Shown in pieces: positions 20,684 through 28,385 of a stretch of DNA of 64,000 bases. Within the stretch, counting starts at the first letter, position 1, and each line of letters starts with the position of its first letter. A program made the position numbers and the translations under genes. The stretch spans positions 276,404-340,403 of the forward strand of contig NZ_JAVDQG010000005.1 in NCBI RefSeq assembly GCF_031454155.1, given 5' to 3'. A model generated the notes under the pieces. That model did no database searches and was not told the DNA's origin. It saw nothing but the letters and a program-made list of their open reading frames with translations. This DNA is from Desmospora profundinema. Lineage in GTDB: Bacteria > Bacillota > Bacilli > Thermoactinomycetales > DSM-45169.

Positions 20684-21277
20684 TCAGATCAAACCCTGAT
20701 CGATGAGATATTGGATCACCTGTTCCGCTCCCTCTTCCACCCCGCAGCGATCAGTATAGATGATCAGTTCCGGTTTCTCCGGGGACTCATAGGGGGCATC
20801 CACTCCGGTGAATCCCGCGATCTCTCCACGCCGCGCCTTTGCGTACAGCCCTTTCGGATCACGCTGTTCACAGGTGTTCAGTGGACAATCGACAAACACT
20901 TCGACAAACTCTCCCGGCTCCAGTAAGGCCCGAACCCGTTCCCGGTCCTCCCGGTAGGGAGAGATAAAAGCCGTCAGGGCAAATTGACCGCTGTCCACAA
21001 ACAGCTTGGCCACCTCACCGATTCGGCGGATATTTTCTTGCCGGTCCTCCGGCGAAAAGGTCAGACCGCGATTTAACCCGTGGCGGATGTTGTCACCGTC
21101 CAAGACGTAGGCCTGCACCCCGCGCTCCAGGAGAAGATGTTGTACGGTATTGGCCAGAGTGGACTTGCCTGAGCCGGATAATCCGGTAAACCACAACACC
21201 GCGCTGCCGTGACCATTTCGTTGGCGGCGCTCCTCTTTGGAAACCGAAGATTCGTGCCATGTGATGTTGGTACTCAT
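20684..21277 (-). CDS. cysC: Adenylyl-sulfate kinase
   Basis: A 197-residue APS kinase, converting adenylyl sulfate to PAPS. The Walker A is [12 protein letters not shown], and the [20 protein letters not shown] and [18 protein letters not shown] segments are conserved. The start at 21277 is preferred: GGGAGGG abuts the ATG at 21283 but leaves six bases before this one. It begins 13 bases after the end of sat. Confidence 0.95.
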   Translation of the reverse strand: MSTNITWHESSVSKEERRQRNGHGSAVLWFTGLSGSGKSTLANTVQHLLLERGVQAYVLDGDNIRHGLNRGLTFSPEDRQENIRRIGEVAKLFVDSGQFALTAFISPYREDRERVRALLEPGEFVEVFVDCPLNTCEQRDPKGLYAKARRGEIAGFTGVDAPYESPEKPELIIYTDRCGVEEGAEQVIQYLIDQGLI

Positions 21278-21289
21278 ACCCATCCCTCC

Positions 21290-22441
21290 CTATCCAGTGG
21301 TAACCGGTTCTTTTTTGCTCAACCCGCGAATCAGGACATCAGCCACTTCCGGCCGGGTGAAGGTGGCCGGGGGACGCTGACCGTTCCGCAGCATTTCCCG
21401 CACTTTGGTACCGGACAAGAAGACGTGATGCTCCTTGGGGCAAGGGCAGGTTTTGGCCGTCGCCATGTTGCCGCAGCGTTCGCAGTAGAAGCTGTGTTCA
21501 AAGAACAGCGGGGTGATCCCCAACTCACCCGGTTTAAATTCGGAAAAGATGTGCTGCGCATCGTAGGTGCCGTAGTAATCTCCCACGCCTGCATGATCGC
21601 GGCCGACGATAAAGTGGGTGCAGCCGAAGTTTTTTCGTACCAGAGCGTGAAAGATCGCTTCCCTGGGACCGGCATAACGCATGGCTGCCGGAAACACGGA
21701 CAAAAACACGCGATCCGCAGGATAATAACCGTCCAGGAGCACCTGATAGCTCTCCATTCTCACATCCGCCGGAATATCATCCGACTTGGTTTCTCCTACC
21801 AATGGATTTAAAAAAAGTCCGTCCACGATTTCCAAGGCTGTTTTTTGGATATATTCATGGGCGCGATGGACCGGATTCCGCGTCTGAAACCCCACGATGG
21901 TCTTCCACCCCCGCCGGCGGAACGTTTCCCGGGTTTGGGAAGGATCCAGATGATATTCGGCAAAACGCGGCCGGGTACGCTTCACCAACTGGACAGGACC
22001 GCCAACATACACCTCTCCACGCTTCCACAACCGATCCACGCCGGGATGGGCTCTGTCCGTTGTCCGGTAGACTTGCTCCGCCTCTACTGCCTTATCGGGA
22101 ATGTAGGTCTCCTCCACCTGCAATACACCGTAAACCTCGCCATCCTTGACCAATTTCACTTCTTCCCCGACAGACAACCCTTCCGCCGTCTCCCGAGAGA
22201 CGGGCAAAGCGATGGGCAAACTCCAGGGTAAGCCCGATGCCAGCCGCATCTCATCCACGACAGAGCGGTAATCCCGCTCCCCCATGAATCCGGTCAAGGG
22301 GCTGTAACCACCAATCCCGATCAACTCCAGGTCGCTTAAGGCAATGGCGTCCAACTCCACTTCTTTCCACGATTCCCTCACCGGATAATCCGGATTAAAC
22401 CGGTTTACCAATTCTCCTCCATGGGGCACGCTTACACTCAT
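21290..22441 (-). CDS. sat: Sulfate adenylyltransferase
   Basis: A 383-residue ATP sulfurylase, forming adenylyl sulfate from ATP and sulfate. It is the Sat type of Bacillus, not the CysDN type. The ATP-binding [15 protein letters not shown], the [13 protein letters not shown] segment and a C-terminal zinc-like knot [15 protein letters not shown] are visible. A good GAGGAGG precedes the ATG. It is the fourth gene of the operon, 122 bases after cysP. Confidence 0.96.
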   Translation of the reverse strand: MSVSVPHGGELVNRFNPDYPVRESWKEVELDAIALSDLELIGIGGYSPLTGFMGERDYRSVVDEMRLASGLPWSLPIALPVSRETAEGLSVGEEVKLVKDGEVYGVLQVEETYIPDKAVEAEQVYRTTDRAHPGVDRLWKRGEVYVGGPVQLVKRTRPRFAEYHLDPSQTRETFRRRGWKTIVGFQTRNPVHRAHEYIQKTALEIVDGLFLNPLVGETKSDDIPADVRMESYQVLLDGYYPADRVFLSVFPAAMRYAGPREAIFHALVRKNFGCTHFIVGRDHAGVGDYYGTYDAQHIFSEFKPGELGITPLFFEHSFYCERCGNMATAKTCPCPKEHHVFLSGTKVREMLRNGQRPPATFTRPEVADVLIRGLSKKEPVTTG

Positions 22442-22563
22442 CCCGACTTCCTCCTCTTATTCTTCGGACTAACGTATTCGAGTCGGCATGGCCGTTTTCG
22501 CTTCGTTACAAAAAGCACAAAAGCTCTTGCCGGCCACACCAACCCTCTTTGATCAGCCACGCC

Positions 22564-23640
22564 CTAAATCCCTCCACCGTGCTCATGTACCGACCGTTTA
22601 TCCCGACGTACCGAGCGCACCAGGCTGATGGAACCCAGCGTGGCCAAGAAAACGCAGACGACTGCAATCACCGACCACATATCACCATGAATCAAAGCCT
22701 GAACCAATCCATATGCAATCACTAGAGAAACTACAGGTGAGACCGCCCAAACTTGTGCCATTTGTACAATGACTCCCTTTTGCCAAAGGGAAAATCCCTT
22801 TTGCGCGGTCCCAATCCCAATGATGGCCGAGGTGGTCACCTGTGTAAGCGGCACTGGGATTCCCCACAGGGAGGCGGTGATCACCAGGGTTGCACCTGTT
22901 CCGGAGATGGCGCTCCCTTCCAACAAAGAATAACGGGTAATCCGCTTTCCGTTGGTTTCCAGCACCTTGCCTCCCAGGAGGAGAGCACCCAGTGCCACAA
23001 ACAGCCCGCCGATCCAAATACCCTCCGAGATGGATAAGAGACCCGCTCCCACCAAAGGGCCGACGGCGTTGGCTACGTTATTCATTCCTGCAGAGAACGC
23101 CTCCAGAAATCCGGTGGCCACCACCAACAAGGTCAGCCATCGTTTCCAGGTTGATCCCAACAGGGACGGGAACTTCTTTTCCAACCAATGGATCCCTTTC
23201 CCGGCGAAAAAAGCGATCGTAAAGGCCGCAATCGGGGTGAGAATCCAAAAAGAAACGATGACCGTCAAATTGGACAGGTACAGCGCCTGAAATGCGATCC
23301 CAACACCCACCACCGCTCCCACCGTCACTTCGCTAGTGGAAAGGGGAATTCCGATAAGATTGGCAATAAACAGGGAAAGACACGCGGAGGCCAAGATGAT
23401 CACCGCTACCTCCACTGACAACAGAGAAGTGGGAACGATTCCTTCCCCTACGGTTTTCACCACTTCCCCTCCACCCAAAGCGGCACCGAGAAATACACCC
23501 AATCCACACAGTAAAAGTGCAACCCTACGTCGGCGTACCGCCCCGGAGCCATAAGCCACTCCCATCGATGCAGCCGCGCCGCTGGCACCGATATTCATGG
23601 CGAAAAAACAAGCGACCGCCACTGCTACAGCAAATGCCAT
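22564..23640 (-). CDS. cysP: PiT-family anion permease, probable sulfate permease CysP
   Basis: A 358-residue inorganic phosphate transporter (PiT) family protein with about ten membrane helices and the two related halves typical of the family: N-half N-I-G-A-S-G-A-A-A-S-M-G and C-half GMNNVANAVGPLVGAG. Its place between cysH and sat matches CysP of Bacillus, a proton-linked sulfate importer. Start ATG at 23640, just after GAGGAGAGGGG; an upstream in-frame extension lies over the cysH end and is not credible. Confidence 0.93.
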   Translation of the reverse strand: MAFAVAVAVACFFAMNIGASGAAASMGVAYGSGAVRRRRVALLLCGLGVFLGAALGGGEVVKTVGEGIVPTSLLSVEVAVIILASACLSLFIANLIGIPLSTSEVTVGAVVGVGIAFQALYLSNLTVIVSFWILTPIAAFTIAFFAGKGIHWLEKKFPSLLGSTWKRWLTLLVVATGFLEAFSAGMNNVANAVGPLVGAGLLSISEGIWIGGLFVALGALLLGGKVLETNGKRITRYSLLEGSAISGTGATLVITASLWGIPVPLTQVTTSAIIGIGTAQKGFSLWQKGVIVQMAQVWAVSPVVSLVIAYGLVQALIHGDMWSVIAVVCVFLATLGSISLVRSVRRDKRSVHEHGGGI

Positions 23641-23656
23641 TCCCCTCTCCTCACCT

Positions 23657-24370
23657 TTACGAGTGCAATCCGCACTCGGTCTTCTCGCTGCCCGTCCAGC
23701 GACCGGCACGCAAGTCTTCTCCATCCTTTACCGCACGCGTGCACGGAACGCACCCGATACTGGGGTATCCCTGATGATGAAGGGGATTGACCGGAAGATC
23801 ACGCTCCCGGATAAAGGCCCATACATCCTCCCAAGTCCAATGGATCAAGGGACACACTTTGATGGATTGAAACCGTTCGTCCTGGTTGAGAAACGAAGTA
23901 AATCGCCGCGTTGGAGACTGCTCCCGGCGCAGTCCCGAGATCCAGGCCGGAACCCCTTTCAGGGCCCGTTCCAATGGCAACACTTTCCGAATACGACAGC
24001 ATTGATCCGGTTCGCGTTGCCATAGGGCGTCTCCATGCTGCTTCGCCTGCTCCTCCAGGGTAAGATCCGGCTTCAACCGCTCCACCACCAAACGGGGATA
24101 CCGTTTTTCTACCCGCTGGATCAATTCCAGAGTCTCAGGAAAGTGCAACCCCGTGTCTAGAAAGATCAAGCGGGCGTCCGGTTTTGCTTCAGCTAGCATT
24201 TCGATCAAAACGGCGCTTTCCGCCCCGAAACTGCAAGCATAAACCAGATCATCTCCATAAGTGTCAACTGCCCAAGATATAACGGCTCTGGCTCCATGAT
24301 CGGCTCCACTGATAGAAAAAGACGGTTTCTTTACTTTATTCCAGTTGCTATAAACCGGTCGGGCTACCAT
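23657..24370 (-). CDS. cysH: Phosphoadenylyl/adenylyl-sulfate reductase
   Basis: A 237-residue thioredoxin-dependent reductase releasing sulfite from PAPS or APS. The PP-loop SFGAESAVLIEM is followed by the 4Fe-4S cysteines (C-C near residue 124 and G-C-V-P-C near 207), typical of the iron-sulfur type that accepts APS. The catalytic C-terminal ECGLHS is present. AAGGAGGAGAG precedes the start. A kinase gene (cysC) downstream shows PAPS is also made. Confidence 0.95.
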   Translation of the reverse strand: MVARPVYSNWNKVKKPSFSISGADHGARAVISWAVDTYGDDLVYACSFGAESAVLIEMLAEAKPDARLIFLDTGLHFPETLELIQRVEKRYPRLVVERLKPDLTLEEQAKQHGDALWQREPDQCCRIRKVLPLERALKGVPAWISGLRREQSPTRRFTSFLNQDERFQSIKVCPLIHWTWEDVWAFIRERDLPVNPLHHQGYPSIGCVPCTRAVKDGEDLRAGRWTGSEKTECGLHS

Positions 24371-24391
24371 ACTCTCTCCTCCTTTCACAAG

Positions 24392-24436
24392 AAAAAAAAG
24401 GCGAACGGCACCCATATTCAGGCAACCGACCGCCTC
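24392..24436 (-). terminator. Terminator-like hairpin between yezD and cysH
   Basis: On the minus strand GGCGGTCGG and CCGTTCGCC pair, with a GU/mismatch step, and are followed by eight T. It lies about 20 bases before cysH, so part of the transcription would stop between the small yezD gene and the rest of the operon. Confidence 0.65.
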
Positions 24437-24468
24437 CAGTTTGTCTGGTCAGCAATCCTTGACTTTCT

Positions 24469-24618
24469 TCATCGAATACGCACTTTCTCATTTTTCTCCA
24501 ACTGAATTACTTTTCCATCTTGTACAACCAGTGTGATGGAGCCGTACTTCATCGTTTCCAACATCTTTTCGATCTGGTCGAAAATTTCTTTGAAATCCGT
24601 ATTTTCTTTTTGCCCCAC
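24469..24618 (-). CDS. YezD family small protein (DUF2292)
   Basis: A 49-residue protein, MGQKENTDFKEIFDQIEKML then a core YGSITLVVQDGKVIQLEKNE, ending VRIR. This is the DUF2292/YezD pattern of small proteins that often sit behind SAM riboswitches next to sulfur genes. Function unknown. Start GTG at 24618 with AAGGAGG eight bases upstream. It is the first gene behind the riboswitch and is separated from cysH by a hairpin. Confidence 0.8.
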   Translation of the reverse strand: MGQKENTDFKEIFDQIEKMLETMKYGSITLVVQDGKVIQLEKNEKVRIR

Positions 24619-24644
24619 CCCAATGCCCTCCTTGTGAAAAATGA

Positions 24645-24812
24645 AATAAAAAAGCCTCGTCCATTTTGGAGAGACTGGGGTGTATCATAAAATAGACCCA
24701 AATCTTATCTTCCAAAATGGAAACCATTTTGTCGGAATTAGCACCTTGCTTTCCAACAGCAGGTTGCCGGGCTTCATAGGGCCGAATCCCTCCGCCTCTC
24801 TGGATAAGAGTT
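24645..24812 (-). ncRNA. SAM-I (S-box) riboswitch with terminator
   Basis: On the minus strand from about 24812 the leader reads CTCTTATCCAGAGAGGCGGA, then GGGATTCGGCCC, GAAGCCCGGCAACC, AAGCAAGGTGCTAATTCC: the conserved S-box blocks in order. The P1 stem is closed by CTTATC with GATAAG. CCATTTTGGA in the junction can pair with TCCAAAATGG in the terminator stem, so the anti-terminator and terminator are mutually exclusive. The terminator (24645-24676) ends in TTTTTT. High SAM should therefore shut off yezD and the sulfate-assimilation genes. Confidence 0.95.
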
Positions 24813-24818
24813 AGTTCT

Positions 24819-24847
24819 ATCTTAGAGACTTCCGTCATGGAAGTCAA
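24819..24847 (-). promoter_or_regulatory. Sigma-A promoter of the sulfate-assimilation operon
   Basis: TTGACT and TAAGAT with 17 bases between them, read on the minus strand; transcription would start a few bases before the S-box. Confidence 0.85.
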
Positions 24848-24857
24848 GGTTTTTTTC

Positions 24858-25010
24858 TTACTTTTTTGATCGGATTAATCCATCATTCGATTTTATCAGG
24901 CCTTTTGCTTTTTTAGCGTGTGATCCAAAATTTGTCTCCCGTTTTCTCAACAGCAACACCCAGCGATCCCACCACGGGATCCGGAGCCATTCCCCCACTT
25001 TGATTTTCAC
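24858..25010 (-). CDS. Possible 50-residue protein coupled to the XRE gene
   Basis: A GTG overlapping the stop of the upstream XRE gene as GTGA opens a frame of 50 codons: MKIKVGEWLRIPWWDRWVLL, then a lysine-rich tail ending RSKK. It is tryptophan-rich at the front and basic at the end. No family is recognised. A different frame through the same bases also stays open (MAPDPVVGSLGVAVEKTGDK at its end), so the coding frame cannot be settled. It ends just before the riboswitch promoter. Confidence 0.3.
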   Translation of the reverse strand: MKIKVGEWLRIPWWDRWVLLLRKRETNFGSHAKKAKGLIKSNDGLIRSKK

Positions 25011-25255
25011 CGGTTCCCCTCTCTCTTCCTTTCTTTTTCCATTTGCATGTCATCCTCCACCGGTTGATAAAATAAGTACTCCACCGAAACGCCATAATAT
25101 TGGGCCAACTTCACCTTGATATCATCCCGAGGAACTCGGCGGCCGTTTTCATACATCTGAAGAGCACTGACGCTGATATGCAACTGTCCTGCCACTTCGG
25201 TTCGGGACCGCGCCCCGCGTAAATGTACCAATTTTCTAGCCATCGATTCCCGCAT
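25007..25255 (-). CDS. XRE-family helix-turn-helix regulator (short)
   Basis: About 82 residues with one Cro/C1-type helix-turn-helix: SRTEVAGQLHISVSALQMYE, then NGRRVPRDDIKVKLAQYYGV. Very like the DNA-binding part of phage-type repressors, followed by a short charged tail (EKERKREGNR). The start is uncertain among three in-frame ATGs; 25255 has AGGTGG five bases upstream. It is divergent from a second XRE gene at 25394, and the 138 bases between them probably carry their operators. Confidence 0.8.
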   Translation of the reverse strand: MRESMARKLVHLRGARSRTEVAGQLHISVSALQMYENGRRVPRDDIKVKLAQYYGVSVEYLFYQPVEDDMQMEKERKREGNR

Positions 25256-25393
25256 ACGCACCACCTGACACATGAGGTGTTCCGTTATATTATAAATTAC
25301 AATAAGTGTATTTGAAACACTTCAGGTACAAATTCTGTCTATTTCACACGATTTGTGTTAAGCTGAATAAAGATGAAAGGAGGCGCTTCAAAC
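25256..25393. promoter_or_regulatory. Divergent promoter/operator region between two XRE genes
   Basis: AT-rich, with short inverted repeats such as CACACGATTTGTG (about 25347-25359) and TGTATTTGAAACA (25307-25319) that could be operators. The minus-strand stretch near 25285-25305 (TATAATATAACGGAAC region) offers a minus-10 for the short regulator. Read by eye only. Confidence 0.45.
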
Positions 25394-25801
25394 ATGTCCT
25401 TGGGGAAACGGCTTCGCACCTTGCGTATGCGCCGGAAAATGCGACAGGAAGATATCGCCAACCTCCTGGAGATCAGCAAGAGTGCCGTTGGCATGTATGA
25501 ACGGGGAGATCGGGAACCCTCCCTGGAAACACTCCGGAAGCTGGCCGATCTATACGGGGTGACCACCGACTTTCTGCTGGGGCGAACCGTTCATTCTACC
25601 GACGTTCTAGGGGACAGTTACCAAGAGGCTAATTTGCGCGAGTTTTTGGAACAGGAAGAATTGCACTGGGATCATGTCCCCCTTACAACAAGGGATGTGT
25701 CCACATTTCGTCATGTGGTCGAATGGGGCATTCAGGAGAGAAAAGCGGTATACCGGGTGTCAGGGCCGCGAAAACGAAAGGAAAACAATCACTCAGACTA
25801 A
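25394..25801 (+). CDS. XRE-family transcriptional regulator
   Basis: A 135-residue regulator with an N-terminal Cro/C1 helix-turn-helix (MSLGKRLRTLRMRRKMRQED, then ISKSAVGMYERGDREPSLET) and a C-terminal part of about 70 residues without a recognised fold. It resembles SinR/Xre-type regulators of Bacillus. AAAGGAGG lies ten bases before the start at 25394. An intrinsic terminator follows 30 bases after the stop. The target genes are unknown; the divergent XRE gene is the obvious first guess. Confidence 0.85.
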   Translation: MSLGKRLRTLRMRRKMRQEDIANLLEISKSAVGMYERGDREPSLETLRKLADLYGVTTDFLLGRTVHSTDVLGDSYQEANLREFLEQEELHWDHVPLTTRDVSTFRHVVEWGIQERKAVYRVSGPRKRKENNHSD

Positions 25802-25831
25802 GGTGTGACTTATCGAATACATGGGAGTGTC

Positions 25832-25868
25832 AGCATACCAACTCTTTGAGAAGTCGGTATGCTTTTTT
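25832..25868 (+). terminator. Terminator after the XRE gene
   Basis: GCATACCAACT and AAGTCGGTATGC form a stem with one mismatch followed by TTTTTT. Confidence 0.85.
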
Positions 25869-25887
25869 ATGGCACCCCATCCCTCTG

Positions 25888-26622
25888 CTACTGCTTCACT
25901 CTGTACCAGTATTTATATGCCTCTTGAAAACCTAGTTTCGAGTACAGCCTTCGGGCCGGTCCATTCGTAAGCATAACTTGGAGATACGCTTGTTTCGCTT
26001 CATTTTCGATTCCCCAATTTAGTAAATGGAGCATTAACTGCTCTCCCAGTCCCCGATTTCGATGATGCGAGTCTGTAATCATATCAAATATACCCAGGTA
26101 CCCGCCTTTGATCGTACCCAATCCACAAGCGACAGCGCGATCTTCTAAATAAAGAGAGAAAAAGCATTTTTCGAAAATGATGGAGGATAACATTTGTTTT
26201 ATGGTGAACCGATGATTGGGATCAACTTTTGTTAGTCTGCAAAAATGATTGAACCAACTGTTGGTTAATTTCTCGTCCCTTTTAACCGTATGGATCAAGG
26301 GCTGTTTCATTTCAGTAAGATTTAAAATTTGAACACTGGTATCATCCATTGCCTCATAACCTTTTTTTACGAGGACCTCATCCAAGTTTGCTGGATAAAC
26401 GGAAGATGTCATCTTATAAATGGTCTTTAACCGCTTGTGTGAATAGATATCCTCACAATAGGCGATTTTTCTCTCGATATCACCATGTGAATCATATATC
26501 GGATGAATGGAATTAGCCCGATTCGTGTAGCCGTCAGAAAACCTTAGTAACCACCCATCATGGACGATGGTTTGCAACGCGGGCCAGGCATTCAGCGAGT
26601 ATTCCTCCATTTTCTGAATCAT
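25888..26622 (-). CDS. GNAT-family N-acetyltransferase
   Basis: A 244-residue protein. The C-terminal half carries the acetyl-CoA site (MITDSHHRNRGLGEQLMLHL, i.e. an R/Q-x-x-G-x-G/A motif) and the closing LTNGPARRLYSKLGFQEAYK of GNAT enzymes. The N-terminal half (ALQTIVHDGWLLRFSDGYTN) is typical of a two-domain GNAT group annotated in many Bacillales. Substrate unknown. GGAGG lies before the ATG. The gene is more AT-rich than its neighbours, which may indicate recent arrival. Confidence 0.85.
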   Translation of the reverse strand: MIQKMEEYSLNAWPALQTIVHDGWLLRFSDGYTNRANSIHPIYDSHGDIERKIAYCEDIYSHKRLKTIYKMTSSVYPANLDEVLVKKGYEAMDDTSVQILNLTEMKQPLIHTVKRDEKLTNSWFNHFCRLTKVDPNHRFTIKQMLSSIIFEKCFFSLYLEDRAVACGLGTIKGGYLGIFDMITDSHHRNRGLGEQLMLHLLNWGIENEAKQAYLQVMLTNGPARRLYSKLGFQEAYKYWYRVKQ

Positions 26623-26749
26623 CGGTATTCCTCCGCTAGGTGTAGTTCGAATAATAATACAATATATATGTATATTTATTCAACGAAATGTAGCACAAAT
26701 GTCAATAGATCGAAGAGTACCGGTCTGTACCTCTTTTTACTCTTTCTCT

Positions 26750-27439
26750 CTACAAGGAAGGAGTTTCCGCAGCTTTTGGTCGTTCTCCTTCCCATTGCCG
26801 GAGACGTGAAGACACATTACTGGTCAACCAATAAAGGGAGAGTGCCGACGGAACTGCAAGGGTACAGACAAACACCGCCAGCCTGGTCAGCACTAGCCCG
26901 ACATGGTGTCTCACATCGGAGGGAGACTCCTGCCACCCTTGCCACGCAGTCGTCCATCCCGCCGCCAACGGCAGCAAGAACCAGGGATCGGGCTGTCCCA
27001 ATAACAACCACAGAAACCGGCTCTCCCCGATGTGCGGATCACCCCTGACCACCTGGTATAGGGCAACGATCACGGGAAGTTGATACAAGAGCGGGAAAAA
27101 GGGGATCAAAAACGGAGCAATCGTCCAAGGCCGTCTTGATTTTGGCAGCAGGGCGGCAACTGCCGACGTCCATCTCTTCCAAGCGGAAGATCGCTTTAGA
27201 CTATTGAAAACGAGGGGAAGAAGCCACATTCGGAACAGGAGGGTCCCCACCAGAATCGCCCCCCCGTAGTTACCCAACCAGCGATGGAACCACTCCAGAA
27301 GCCCGATCAAGGGATGGACAAAGGCAAGGTCCCACACTCCTTCCTGATGAGAAGAGGGAGCTTCCCGCCAATCCGACTCACATCCTGTCAACCCGGCAAC
27401 GCTGAGAATCCCCATCCGCTTGATCCGTCCCTTCTTCAC
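26750..27439 (-). CDS. Small YidC/Oxa1-family membrane insertase, lipoprotein-type N terminus
   Basis: A 229-residue divergent YidC homologue. It begins with a lipobox-like LSVAGLTGC (Cys at residue 20), a short outside segment with HPLIGLLEWFHRWLGNYGGA, then helices at about 58-78 (ending FRMWLLPL), 106-130 (PFLIPFFPLLYQLPVIVALY), 152-170 and 180-205. The YidC family inserts proteins into the membrane. The cytoplasmic loop after the second helix is much shorter than in the main YidC/SpoIIIJ, so this is a second, specialised paralogue. GTG start with AGGAGG eight bases upstream. Likely monocistronic. Confidence 0.75.
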   Translation of the reverse strand: MKKGRIKRMGILSVAGLTGCESDWREAPSSHQEGVWDLAFVHPLIGLLEWFHRWLGNYGGAILVGTLLFRMWLLPLVFNSLKRSSAWKRWTSAVAALLPKSRRPWTIAPFLIPFFPLLYQLPVIVALYQVVRGDPHIGESRFLWLLLGQPDPWFLLPLAAGWTTAWQGWQESPSDVRHHVGLVLTRLAVFVCTLAVPSALSLYWLTSNVSSRLRQWEGERPKAAETPSL

Positions 27440-27528
27440 GAAAGCATCCTCCTACAACAGGCGGCCACCGACCGACACAACCGATGACTAACAGGATGTC
27501 CGCTTCCACAGACAGATAAACGTGAAAA

Positions 27529-27549
27529 AACGACCGATCCGATCGGTCG
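27529..27549 (-). terminator. Terminator downstream of pgpA
   Basis: ACGACCGATCCGATCGGTCGT is a near-perfect palindrome followed by TTTTTT on the minus strand; it separates pgpA from the yidC-like gene. The 27550-27737 stretch between it and pgpA holds no gene I can support. Confidence 0.8.
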
Positions 27550-27737
27550 TCAGATGACAAAGGGGACCCGTAACCCGATTATTCGTCGCCTCTTTCCCTT
27601 TCATAGATGTAATGCAGCCCGCTCCGCCTGGGTCCTACGGAGACACCGCTGGTAGTCCAAAAGGGGTTACACCGGAAACCGTTCCCCTTTCCCCTTCAAA
27701 TAAGAGGTTTGTCAGCAGCCTTACAACCAAAATCACG

Positions 27738-28265
27738 TTAGTCGTTTTTCTTGCACCCCTCCCCGTCATGAAGAGCAAGGTCAGCCCGATAACGTTCCAT
27801 ATCCGGGTTTTCGTGGGCAATGCGGGCGGATGCAGCCGCAGCCACCCCTGCCACCAGATCGTCGAGAAAAACATGGATATTGCCGTCATGATTATTCAAC
27901 CGGCTGAGAACGCCGGTTTTCGTTTTGTCCAAATAACCGAAGCTGGTTAAACCGATGGTTCCATATACATTGGTGATACTCAATGCCAGAATTTCATCCA
28001 AACCGTACAACGGTTCATCCACTTCCAGCATCCGCTGCAGGGGCTGGGGAAGACGCTGTTCTTCCGACAGAGAGTCCAACGCCACACCTGTGATAATGGC
28101 ATACTGCACTTCCCGTTTCTGCAGCACATGCTCCACACTTTCCAGACACTGCTCTTTTCCTAATCCTTCGTGATACGGCTGTTGCAATTCATGGACAATC
28201 TCGGCGATTTCATTCAAGGAGACGCCCCGTCTTTGGAGCAAGTCGACCACATGGCGGTAAAACAT
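27738..28265 (-). CDS. Phosphatidylglycerophosphatase A family protein (YutG-like)
   Basis: A 175-residue protein matching the PgpA family as found in Bacillus YutG: LLQRRGVSLNEIAEIVHELQ, VLQKREVQYAIITGVALDSL, DEILALSITNVYGTIGLTSF and the active-site-like FLDDLVAGVAAAASARIAHE with paired aspartates. It would hydrolyse phosphatidylglycerophosphate to phosphatidylglycerol, or play the sporulation-related part suggested for YutG. The start MFYRHVV has AAGGTGG upstream; an in-frame extension upstream is made by a dispersed repeat and is unlikely to be translated. Confidence 0.88.
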   Translation of the reverse strand: MFYRHVVDLLQRRGVSLNEIAEIVHELQQPYHEGLGKEQCLESVEHVLQKREVQYAIITGVALDSLSEEQRLPQPLQRMLEVDEPLYGLDEILALSITNVYGTIGLTSFGYLDKTKTGVLSRLNNHDGNIHVFLDDLVAGVAAAASARIAHENPDMERYRADLALHDGEGCKKND

Positions 28266-28318
28266 AGGTCCACCTTCTTCGATCGGTTTCCATCCAGGAT
28301 CTCGCACATCCATCATCC

Positions 28319-28348
28319 GTCTCGCCTCGATCACTTCGTTCCCGGATT
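28319..28348 (-). repeat. Dispersed repeat, copy B (between dnaE and pgpA)
   Basis: On the minus strand the core CCGGGAACGAAGTGATCGAG followed by GCGAGACG matches the copies at 33640 and 45974. Confidence 0.65.
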
Positions 28349-28385
28349 TTCGGATCAAGCATGGTATATGGTATGATACCCGACG

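Noticed and set aside
24488..24847. 119-codon open frame over the riboswitch
   Set aside because: It crosses the S-box aptamer and the terminator; the real gene there is the 49-codon yezD frame.
25888..27439. Genomic-island boundary between the XRE genes and dnaE
   Set aside because: The AT-rich GNAT gene and XRE genes hint at it, but no integrase, attachment site or tRNA is seen.
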